Of a DNA stretch of 64,000 nt, positions 24,216 to 33,665 are shown piece by piece. Made by a program: the position numbers and the translations under genes. Position 1 is the stretch's first letter; each line of letters begins with the position of its first letter. The notes below the pieces were generated by a model, which made no database searches, had not been told where the DNA came from, and saw nothing but the letters and a program-made list of their open reading frames with translations. The stretch is from Taenia hydatigena (lineage: Eukaryota; Platyhelminthes; Cestoda; Cyclophyllidea; Taeniidae). Location: NCBI GenBank assembly GCA_036345935.2, contig JADWOT020000007.1:884517-948516 (forward strand). The letters run 5' to 3'.

Positions 24216-25424
24216 CTAGTGCTTGTGAGTGAGATGATGGTGCATAGTAGAATATTTTGATATTTGGGGCATGTGATTCTTCTTTTTTCGACTAAATGCA
24301 TTCGAACAAGAGTAAAGAAGAGCTCGGAAGGAGTTGGAGTCCAAATTTTTTGTAGGCATGCATTCCGCTAGTTTTCATGAATTCTAATTGTAATCTACTG
24401 CAAGGGCTGTTATCTTTAGCTGAATAAATGATGATAGAATATTTCTTCTTACTAAAACTCACAAGTACTAGTGGTGATTTCGACGGGACTAAGGAATTAG
24501 GTTAGATTTTCGTCGGTGATTTTGAAGCTGCATCACCAATTGAGCTAAAAGTTATTAAAATCCGCATTCATCAGCCTCATCCAGAGCCACGGGCAGTGTT
24601 CTACTACGCAGTTTCGTGTGTCGAATACTGAATGCATTTGTAGCTAGTTCGTTTCATATAAGCTGCCCTGTGGTCGTGATTATGTATGCATTTACCGACC
24701 TGATGAACAAAGACAAAGGGTACGTAGCGGCAAATCCATAACAACGTCAAATTTTTGCACAGGCATACTTTGATAACCAAAAGAAAAGTGCCCAATTTAT
24801 TTAGAACTCAATGATTTTGCAAACATCAGTGGTTTTAGCTATAAGCATTTTTTTGTTAACTAGGACGATAAACTTTGCCGGCACATCACTTAAAGGTCGA
24901 ATTAAAGTTCTTTTATGCCCACTTTAACATAGAGCATTTATTCGAAATGGGTATGTAATTAATCCATACTTGTAATGAAGAAGCACCGGGCAAATTAAAT
25001 TAATCTCCTGAAGGCCGTAAAACAGTTTCGATAATAGTTTTACGGATCTGCTTCGAGCTTTAATGGTCTTTTCAGTTCGTTTCCGTTTAGATGCCGTGGA
25101 CAATGAACTTGCCACAATGCAGTTGCAATTTTACCCCTCCAAAGTGCTCATTCATTTTCGTTTTAGTGATGCACTCTTATTTTAGCTTCCAAGACAGAGT
25201 TATTACGAACCGCATAGATTCATAATTTAAGATCGTTCTTGAAATGGCATAAATTAACTTCTGGAAGAAATGATGCATCTCTACTCAAGGGATCAACGTA
25301 TGTGCAGACAAAATGCCACAGAAGATTTGTAAGTGGATTAAAGCAGCGCACAAATCTTCATACTGTAATGACGCGGCCCAAATATCGTTATTCATTAAGT
25401 CAAGGCCATAAAATAGGTTGGTAG
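24216..25424. other. No gene recognised
   Basis: Only short frames without domain, signal-peptide or RNA features. Confidence 0.4.
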
Positions 25425-26818
25425 ATTATGATATATAATATAAAAGCCTTGGAGTCGTAAAGCACATGGGCGGTAAGCCACAGCTTACTATCACCGAGCG
25501 CATGGAAGCATGCACTTGTGGAGCCATCAATATGAAATCCGTCAAGGCAACAATATTCTTCAATGCTAAGCACACGACCGGGTCGATTGGTTGAGCAGTA
25601 AATAACATTCAAACCAGTCAATGATAGCCCCATGTCTTCGGATACCAAGGATCAGGGTCTTCCTTCTAAAGGTTGTAAATGCCCTGCAGAACCAGCTTTT
25701 TGACCGAGCTCGATCCGCCAGGCCAATAGCCAGTCTTCGCATGAGTAACTCGGGACGAGAAACGCTTTCTATGCATTGTGTGCAAAGCAGTATAATGAAC
25801 AAAGTTTCCGATTGTCATTAATCGTTCTTGCAACCAACAAGATAGGTTTGATTGAAATGTATATTCTCGTAAGTGCTCACTACGAACTATCGAGAACTAA
25901 AAGATTAATAAATTGCTGAAAGCTTTTTTTTGCGTGTGTCAAGTAAACTTGCTTGGGTAGAATTTTGAATGAAAATTTTGGCGTTTGAGGAGTGGGAAGA
26001 ATGGTTGTGCTATCATCAGAGATACGCAGCAGATGTCGATGTTTTGGGTATGCATTGAGGGAGGGCAAATAAAAATGACACCTTTTATGTCATAAGATCT
26101 GACATGACCTAAGTCCAATGGATCAAAGCGTGGCCATATATCCAACAATGAATTGGATTTATGGCTTGAAACCCTCTGAATATTGCTTACAGTGGAAAGA
26201 TCATTGGGTTGGGGGTTCAAGATTTGCGTAATAAAGTTGCGAATTCATGGGTGCTCCAAGATTTGAATGCACTTTTAGCAAATTGACCAGTCGTTAAAAT
26301 AGATGCATTGTCACCTACTGCGGCATCCACAGGTGCCATTTGATTTGCGTGGGACCACGACCTCCAATTTCAAGTCCATTGATTTGTTGGATATAGTACC
26401 TAGCATATAATTGCTTAATCTTTAACACATTTTTTAAGACGGGTGCTCTCCTCATTACGAAGGTACTTTTCTCCACTCTTTCACGCAGTGTTGAATCTCG
26501 TTGTGGGACAAAATCGACGGTCACTGCACAGGGAGGAGCGGTTCTAAAGAAAATAAGATCATAGAACAAACATGGCATTTGTGCCTGTCTGCGGCACATT
26601 AAACGCAGTTGTCGCACATAAAACCAATGTCATCTCAAAGCATGAAAAATTCTGGGTTTCCGACAGCATATGTGCTACATAAAATGGCCAAATGGAAGCT
26701 TAAGCGCTTATGACCGATTGCATTCTCTCGTTATCAACCTAACAGCCTTTATTCACACACCAAATAAAGCCCATTTCCACACTATTTTATTTATCATTCG
26801 TCAAAACATCCGCCACCT
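25425..26818 (+). repeat. Duplicated block B1, first copy
   Basis: Homologous to A1 (4935-6330). Its second half, from about 26103, is repeated again immediately downstream at 26822-27500. Confidence 0.75.
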
Positions 26819-26819
26819 C

Positions 26820-26820
26820 N
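26820..26820. other. Single ambiguous base (N) at a repeat junction
   Basis: The only N seen in the window lies exactly between the end of one tandem unit (CATCCGCCACCTC) and the start of the next (GATTTAAGTCCAATGGA). This suggests an assembly join inside a tandem repeat. Confidence 0.9.
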
Positions 26821-26821
26821 G

Positions 26822-27500
26822 ATTTAAGTCCAATGGACCAGAGCGTGGCCGTATATCCAACAATGAATTGGAGTTATGGCTTAAAACCCTCTGAATATTG
26901 CTTACAATGGAAAGATCATAAGTTGAGGGTTCAAGATTTGCATAATGAAACTGCGAACCCGTTAGTGCCCCAAGATTTGAATGCACTTAAAGTAAATTGA
27001 CATGTCGTTAGAATAGATGCATTGTCATCTACAGCAGCATCCGCAGATGCCGTTTGATTTGCGTGGGACCACGACTTCCAATTGCAAGCCCTATAATTTG
27101 TTGGATATGATACCCAGCATATAATTGCTTAATCTTCAAAACATTTTTAAGACAGGTGCTCTTCTCATTACGAAGGCACTTTTCTCCACCTTTCCAAGCA
27201 GTGTTGAATCTCGTTGTGGAACAAAATCGACGTTCACTGCACAGAGAGAAACGGTTCTAAAGAAAATAAGATCATAGAACAAACATGACATTTATGTCTT
27301 CTGCGGTACATTAAACGCAGTTGCCGCAAATTAAACCAACGACCGATCATGTGCTATATAAAATGACCAAACGGAAGCTTAAGCGCTTATGACAGATTGC
27401 GTTTTCTCCTTATTTACTTAACAGCCTTCATCCACACACCAAATAAAGCCCATTTTCACACCATTCAATTTATCATTCGTCAAAAACATCCGCCACCTCT
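26822..27500 (+). repeat. Tandem second copy of the B1 right half
   Basis: Unit of about 715 bp. TAAGTCCAATGGA occurs at 26106 and 26824, AACCCTCTGAATATTGCTTA at 26170 and 26884, and CCGCCACCTC ends both units. The copies differ at many sites, so the duplication is real and not recent, even if the N marks an uncertain join. Confidence 0.85.
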
Positions 27501-27614
27501 ATGGTGTAAAGGGACGAGGAGTGCTTGCGTCCATAGTCCAAGGTGGGTGAGGTGGATTGCAATGCACTTCAGATGTGTAGGCAGTTTAAAGGAGAAGAAA
27601 GAGAAAGATATAAG

Positions 27615-27732
27615 GCCAACAACACCGAGTATCCTCGGTCGGTCACCCATGCAAGTACTAACCCGGTCCGAGGTAGCTTACCTTTGGTGATTGGACGAGA
27701 ACCGGTGCTTTCTACGTGGTATGGTCGCTGGC
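27615..27732 (-). rRNA. 5S ribosomal RNA gene
   Basis: On the minus strand it begins GCCAGCGACCATACCACG, continues GCACCGGTTCTCGTCC, and has the C-box-like GGTTAGTACTTGCATGGGTG. It ends GTGTTGTTGGC. The length, 118 bases, is right for 5S rRNA. The 5' and 3' ends form an unbroken 9-bp helix I (GCCAGCGAC with GTTGTTGGC, three G-U pairs counted by eye at most). Differences from the usual animal sequence include CCAATCACCAAAG where CCGATCACCGAAG is common, both CpG to CpA changes, and a G to C in the C box. The downstream side (CTTATATCTTTCTCTTTC) has no T4 run, so Pol III termination may be poor. It is a solitary copy in the A1/A2-equivalent gap of locus B. It could be a dispersed functional gene or a mildly decayed pseudogene. 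Confidence 0.85.
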
Positions 27733-27849
27733 GTCGACAGTGCTTTACTCTCCCCACCTCTACCACTCGCCTCTCATATCACACTCCACCCCACTACTAC
27801 CTCCATCCCTCCCACCTCTCTCTGTTGTTGTGTGCGCGCGCGCGCGACA
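27733..27849 (-). promoter_or_regulatory. 5' flank of the 5S rRNA gene, also present at 40.2 kb
   Basis: Includes a (GC)n run at about 27834-27846 and a purine-rich stretch on the minus strand (AACAACAGAGAGAGG, GGATGGAGGTAGTAGTGGGG). The same order recurs at 40243-40349 before a 5S fragment. It therefore belongs to an ancestral 5S repeat unit or a 5S-derived element. Confidence 0.6.
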
Positions 27850-28915
27850 TAGGCGTTAATGGAATTAGCTTTACAAACAGGACAATGGTAGGGCCAATCA
27901 CATCCTCAAGCATCGTGCAAACCTCCCATGAATTCCTCACACGGCACGTGACCTGTCGACGCACGTGTCGACAATCATGGATTTTGGTGCGGATGCAAAA
28001 TTCTAACTCAAGCTCTCTCCTGTTCAGCTTCCCTTGGTGGTGCGAAGGCATCCGAAGCGGATACAGTCCGTGAACATTAGTCACTGCACTAAATCGAATA
28101 CCAATATATCTGAACATTGAGCGTTATTGAAGTCAATCAAGCAGAATCGCTAAAGACCGTAATGTGTTTAGGAAGAAATAGCGAGATAATGGCGCTCGAG
28201 GCAGCCATTGAGCCCATTCTTTAAAGCGAATCTTACAACTACTTATGATTATAATGTGCACTTTCCATAAAGGAAAACTACTCATTAAGTCATGAAAGCA
28301 TTGAAAATTATAATCGTAAGTGTTGATATTTTCGTGACAAGTGAAGTGAAGAAAAGACTAAAGAGAAGTCCAGCTTGTGTCACTTCAATTGCGGTGATGC
28401 GGATTCTAAGACCCAGTAGCTGGGTTGGAATAATTAGTCTGGTTCGACGTGGAAAAGGAGAGTATGAAGCGAATAGCTAACTAACTAAACTCGACTTGCG
28501 ACACGCAAACCACGTTTATAAACGGATTCTTATCTTCATCAAAGCAAGTTTCCTTTTTTTAGACAATGTGCCAATTGTGGTTGGTTAAGTCGTCTTTTTA
28601 TGCTGATTAACTCTTAATTGGCGAATGAATGTCTCGGTCGTCAAGTTTAATTCAAATTAACTCTGTTCTCATGATGAGCAATTGATCCCGTGACCCTTTT
28701 AGGCATACGATAGCATATTCGGCGGTGAGGCTAGATAAATCCTCTTCCAGTTGACCCACTTGCAAGCATGCCAAACAAACGGCAACGCATCATGCATTTG
28801 AACATATCACCCACAGCTTGTTACTTTTTTTCCTTTTGCAAGACCGTCTAAACCATTTTATTAATAAAATGCACGCGTACATCGATGGCGTTGTTGCATA
28901 CTCTGGCTTGCAAAT
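27850..28915 (+). repeat. Duplicated block B2 (homologous to A2)
   Basis: Collinear with 8108-9215. The match starts right at the edge of the 5S flank and continues without interruption into B3, whereas in locus A the two are 5.7 kb apart. Confidence 0.75.
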
Positions 28916-28923
28916 CCTGTCGC

Positions 28924-29215
28924 TCACTCTTCAAACAAGTGGCTACTGCTTCTTTCGTGAGGTGCTCCAACTCTGTAAAATCTTTCCACCAAATCCACTG
29001 ATGCAGGAACCACCTTTGACTTGCCTTTCTCTCTAATTTCCTTTGGTAAATATGCAGCTACTGCGTACAGAACCATCGGCATTGAAAGAATTATTAATGC
29101 AAACAAAGAAGGTGGACGTTAGCCTCAGCACAGGAGTGCAGCACTAAAAATCCTAGCGATTTGTTTACGAGAAGCAAACGAGAAGAAAAACGTAGCTGAC
29201 CATAGCCCTTTTAAA
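28924..29215 (-). pseudogene. Small secreted-protein gene relic (locus B copy)
   Basis: The minus strand begins ATG with a hydrophobic start MVSYVFLLVCFS, a signal-peptide-like segment. It continues into GTAAAC...TTTTTAG, a very short intron-like stretch of about 25 bases. The downstream part, read in one frame, gives LSMPMVLYAVAAYLPKEIRE, then VVPASVDLVERFYR, and ends in TGA at 28924-28926. It shares MPM, A-x-YL, E-(V/I)-R and DL with the A copy. A one-base insertion near 29105 relative to A separates the acceptor from this frame, so the B copy looks frameshifted. I do not recognise the family. Conservation of the amino-acid pattern across an otherwise diverged duplication suggests the ancestor was coding. 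Confidence 0.5.
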
Positions 29216-29718
29216 CAAAATAAATTTAATTATACGGAAAAGCATTGAATTGTTAGAGAGCATGAAAATTTATGTTAAAATGTGCTGGGGAGGATGTGAT
29301 TAAGTGCACACTGACAGTAACGCTGCCTTTACTTATACGGCACGACAATGCTGAGGCGGAATGGGACGATGAGAAGAAGGAAGGGCTATAAGCATAGAAA
29401 GCAACGGCAGAGCAGGAGAGGCGGCCACTGGGACGGCGTCGTTAGGACACCAGCGAATTTATTAACATGATTTGGCGAGATTAATTAGTAGAATGAACGA
29501 ATGACGAAGAGTGCGCAGCGTCGCTTTGAGAGCACTAACAATGTTTTTCCGCGAGCCTTTATCATTAGCCGTATTTGTTCATGGTCCGTCTAATCCTGGC
29601 ATATATGGCATTTAATTATATCTACTTGAGGTATGACATATTGAAGTGAGCAATGAAGTTGGCAAGTTATGTTGTGGTGAGAAAAGAGTTGATTGAGCTG
29701 ACAGGAGCGCGCGCGCCT

Positions 29719-29798
29719 GATGCGGTGGCCGGATGGTTAAGGCGACGAACTGCTAATCCATTGGGGTTTCCGTGTAAGTTCGAATCTCTCCTGCTTCG
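29719..29798 (+). pseudogene. tRNA-Ser(GCT)-like gene, probably decayed
   Basis: Matches eukaryotic tRNA-Ser(GCT) along its length: GATGCGGTGGCCGGATGGTT, AAGGCG, the anticodon loop CTGCTAA, a long variable arm (TGGGGTTTCCG) typical of serine tRNA, and AGTTCGAATC in the T loop. The acceptor pairs at six of seven positions. The anticodon stem (ACGAA/TCCAT) has two mismatches, and the T stem (GTAAG/CTCTC) also has mismatches, with the B box altered at both ends. No T4 terminator follows closely. Likely a pseudogene; the A copy has lost the middle. Confidence 0.7.
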
Positions 29799-30472
29799 CG
29801 ATGACAACCATAGGTGGTGTCGTGCATGTCTATTTCTCTCCGCTCTTATTGCCTTTGTTAGGATATTACCGGTCGTCTATGTTCGCGTAGAGGCGTGTGC
29901 GGAAGGGTTGGCTAGAAAAACAACAAAATTGATATCCATAGTGACCCAAGGCAGATTCATAGACGCCCAAGCGTAGCCTAACTTTCGCCTAATTGAACTA
30001 CCGTAGTACCACTGGTTTTTCATCTATTGCATTGCAGACTCAGAAGGCCGTCCGTAACTAGCGCTGACGCACCCATCATGCGGCAGCCTTCATAAACTCC
30101 ACCGCAATGTTCACGGATGCGTGCCGCATATACATCAACTTAGCTTCCCTAAACTATTAATAATCCCAAATATTGGCACAAATATTCACAAGAGCAGCAA
30201 TGCAAACGCCATTTCCAGCCAAATGTATATTTATTTTGTGGCGGCCCATGCCATCTGGTGGATCGATTAAAGTTGTTTGCATTTGATGCGTTTGATCACT
30301 TCTTGAGGATGTGAACACATAAAAAACACAAAAATCCTAAAACAAATAGGTTTAGTCCCAAATACACGAGAGTGGCCAAAACAACAACAGATATGTGCGA
30401 ATGGATCGCAAATATAAAGATACACCTAACCTCAATTATGACTTGAAATGCTTTCCAATTACGTACTGCGAT

Positions 30473-30937
30473 GCATAGATACCTGGTTCTTTGCCCCATC
30501 TATCCATCCATCAACCCTGAACCGAGTCGTAGGAACGTGTGCGGACACAAAACAACCCAAGGTCGCATGAGAAGGCTGCTTGGCTTCAAACAATTTGGTC
30601 GCCCTTATCCGGTAGTAAAATAAGTTAAATAACCTAGAAGAAATCCTGACAAGCTGAGCAATGGGCCAGTGAACTCTTTAGTCTTGCACACTAGCTATGA
30701 CCTTGGAAGGCAATGCTACCATTATTTATGTAAATGAGATGAAGACAGTGACCTGCAATCGTAAGACAAAAGAGGTCAGAGAATGTTATGGCGCATTTGC
30801 CAAATAACCCCTTGACTATCGAGTGGGCAGCGGGCTCAGCCAGAATCCGAAGCCGGAACCTCTCACACCCATGGCGAGAACCATACCCCTTTAGCACTAA
30901 ACCCCGTTGCTAGCTGCAGTAAGTTAACGACAAGCTG
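30473..30937. other. No gene recognised
   Basis: Sequence after the end of the A/B homology. Short frames only. Confidence 0.4.
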
Positions 30938-31010
30938 GTTCTAGTGACATAATGGATAAGACGCCGGTTTACGGAGCCGAAGATTGTGAGTTAGAGTCTA
31001 ACCCACGGTG
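30938..31010 (+). pseudogene. tRNA-Arg(ACG)-like sequence
   Basis: AATGGATAAGACG, then the anticodon arm CCGGT TTACGGA GCCGA (anticodon ACG, four of five pairs), AGATT, and a T arm GTGAG TTAGAGT CTAAC (four of five pairs). This fits a 73-base tRNA-Arg without gaps. The T loop has TTAGA instead of TTCGA, which damages the B box, and the acceptor pairs poorly. It is most likely a decayed tRNA or tRNA-derived repeat. Confidence 0.6.
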
Positions 31011-31579
31011 GCTGGCTCACGATTTTCCGACGCTGTTGACTAGAGTAAATAAAAGTGGAAGCTGGTAAATCGATTATTCTACGGTCTTGTAGTGGATGAT
31101 AATACTAATAGTCGAAAATCGGAATCGGCAATGGATGCGGAATGACAGCGTATTTATGCTTTCGCCTAGAAAACACTGGGAACAGACGGATGCATGTTTG
31201 CTGCTCGAGCTCATTAATAGATGCAAGCTTATGCGACTAGCCTCAGGTGAAAATAGACCTTGACCAAAAGACGCCAGCATCAATCTGTCAACGAATCCCA
31301 CAAGGAGAAACCCCTTTTTTGCCAGTGCGGCGATATGAAGTTTCGAGTAGTCAGCGCAAAACATGCGTAACGAGTTCGATGCATGCCTAACCTTGTTAGC
31401 AATCGCTTATAAATCGAGCACGGCTAAGGTGATGCATCCATGCATACAAGAAGGCTCCTCGTAACTCAATAATTATTCCGGTGGTAGCAATATTTTTAAA
31501 GGAACGGTAGGTCTACAAGTGCAGACTTTAGGAACACTTTTCTGATTGGAAATGTTGCAATTATTCAAGCCTGTCAAAT
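31011..31579. other. No gene recognised
   Basis: Short frames only. A possible minus-strand open stretch at 31074-31364 has no recognisable features. Confidence 0.4.
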
Positions 31580-31651
31580 AAGATCGATTGAGAATAGGGC
31601 ACGCACCGTGTAGGTGAGATTCCGGGTCGCTGACCACCGGTCCATCAATAA
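31580..31651 (-). pseudogene. tRNA-Glu(CTC)-like sequence, copy 1
   Basis: On the minus strand it aligns without gaps over 72 positions to the copy at 41741-41812, keeping AATCTCA (anticodon CTC) and ACGGTGCGTGC. The acceptor and T arm are badly eroded, and no T4 terminator is present. It lies at the edge of duplicated block D. Confidence 0.5.
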
Positions 31652-31930
31652 GATATCGCGCCACGCCGAGCCACCTATGCTGCATCACATTTCACCTCCC
31701 TCTCCACATCCTCATTAATCTTACCCGAACGCATACACCTATCCCCAAAACAGCAAACGCAAGAATGCGAGCACTACAAAAGCATACGCAATCAACCCAC
31801 AATGATGGGTCCCATGTTCACGTAGGTGGACGTGCATCCTGACTACTATAATTGTGTTGTTTGACACTATTATGCTATGCTTCTTTAGTCTGTGATGAAG
31901 GCCGCAGTTGCGTCGATGGTCTACCAGCAG
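31580..31930 (+). repeat. Duplicated block D, copy 1
   Basis: Collinear with 41741-42010. Both have the tRNA-Glu-like sequence, GATATCG, ACCTC(TC)CCTCTCCA, GAGCACTACAAAAGCATA or GGGCACTACAAAGGCATAG, and ATTATGCTATGC or TGTTATGCTATGC in the same order. Confidence 0.65.
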
Positions 31931-33180
31931 AGTAAGGAGAAAGAGTGAATGAGATAAACGAGGAGACATGCCAACGGAGATGGTGACTATCGCATTGATG
32001 GAGAGGAGCATGCGTAAGCATGCCAGTGAGAAGCTGCTTACGGTGTGGTGGTCATAGGGCGAAGTGGCTATGAAACGAATTTTTGTACGTCTCAGCTGGT
32101 GTAGTATTGGCTTTTAACCTGATGGTCCAAGAACCGAGTACATATTTGGGTGAGTCTGCATCGCAGCCATTTTTCATTTGTGCCTTTAGGCTACAAGCAA
32201 TGGACACTCGCCATTTAGCCACAGTGCTTGGCCTCTTTTTTAACGCCCTACTGCCTAACCGTGCTGCGGCTTTTAATGCACCGTAGTGAATAAGCAACTA
32301 GCTGAATAGCAGTTGTTTTTAAGAAGTCAACCTATGGAGTTACTCACATTCGGAAAGAAGTGCTCAAGACATTTTTATCACTGGCTCGCCACCAGTGAAG
32401 GCTTTAATAAAAACCATGGAATCAACTGACAGTGCACTTACAGAAAGAAATCTGGATTTGGATATCAGGAAGAGAGAATTTATAGTTAGGTAGTGTAAAA
32501 CTTGGCGACAATTGCACACTGCACATGGAGACATTTGGCGGAGAGTTCGCATTAAGCCTGTTAATCGCGTTATATGTGCCCACACATGTTTCAGCATCTA
32601 CTTCCTAACCGCCGACATTAAGCCTAACCACTTTGACAAGTTAAGGCACAAAAAGGGTGACAACACTGCCTCTCTTCATAAATACAGAATAAAATGTAAT
32701 CATTTCGCTGCATTTTTGTAAGGCGTGTATCTAAGCTTCCAAGTCTTGAATGGATGCATATCATTAAGAGCATCAAGGCACGAGAAGATGACACTCATTA
32801 ATAGGTGAATAAGAGCTACCTGAATGTTACTTTGTTAAACGCAATTTACGGAAAAAGTGAAACACATGCTCCCGTATGCAGGAGCAATAACTACGCAGTT
32901 AGTATTTTCTCAAATCCACATCCCTCCTCTTTCACGAAGTCATCTGCCTTCAACCAGTCTACCAGTCGATTCTCCCAAAATTCTTCCACGAATGAAATGA
33001 TTCGAATCCGTGTAGAGAGGCGGTGCTCACTGCAATTATGGACTCCGCTTTTTCATCACCTGACATGATTTGGACAGCTGTGGACGCCTGTCCTTCATCA
33101 TAAATAATTGATGACAGAGTAAATCCCATCATCATATCTACTTTCGTATCATCCATGCTATTCTCTTGTGCACTGAAATG
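31931..33180. other. No gene recognised
   Basis: Several 60-90-codon frames on both strands, none with a domain, signal peptide or conserved copy elsewhere. Confidence 0.4.
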
Positions 33181-33182
33181 GT

Positions 33183-33665
33183 GTGATCTGTGATGAACTC
33201 ATTGCAGCCATCCAGGTCTCCTCAAACACGCCTTGCGGCGATGCACATCAGCTGCGATTTAATCCACAACTCCTGCTCTCCTTTGCCTTCTTCCTTCACC
33301 CGCATATTCCCCTTATTTCTTCACTCCTACTTAATGCAACGCACAATGCACATTGTTCATATCTGCTCTTTATAAGGAATGACTGATAATTGTAAGTGAC
33401 CCACGATTCTTGCTGGTAGAGTCGCATCTATGCCATTCTCCCTTTCACAAATTCAACGCAATCTTTGCTTGCACACACGCACATTACACTCGAACTGAAG
33501 TAATATGCTCGGTGCTAAGCTCATCGCATCCCTCCAGCTCTTGCCAAATACGCTTTGTATAAATACATGGCACTGCAATTACACACACTACCCCTTAACT
33601 TCCTTTTCCTCATTCACTTAATCCGCATTCCCCTTCATTTCCCTTAAAAAATAAGACTTGTGCAG
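33183..33665 (+). repeat. Diverged tandem duplication (about 320-bp unit)
   Basis: Unit 1 (33183-33390) and unit 2 (33508-33665) share GCTCATCGCATCCCTCCAGC versus CTCATTGCAGCCATCCAGG, then CTCCTCAAACACGCCTTG versus CTTGCCAAATACGCTTTG. The pyrimidine-rich CCGCATATTCCCCTTATTTC versus CCGCATTCCCCTTCATTTCC follows. Confidence 0.55.

Larger units (their letters stand above)
28917..30472 (+). repeat. Duplicated block B3 (homologous to A3)
   Basis: Collinear with 14889-16482. Contains the B copy of the small secreted-protein relic and the tRNA-Ser-like sequence. Confidence 0.78.

Noticed and set aside
23932..24219. 95-codon open frame inside inverted element C
   Set aside because: The same frame is interrupted in copies 1 and 2, so there is no sign of coding conservation.
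27543..28073. 176-codon open frame on the plus strand
   Set aside because: It crosses the 5S rRNA gene antisense, its GC-repeat flank and the start of block B2. The matching part of A2 is not open, so the frame is accidental.
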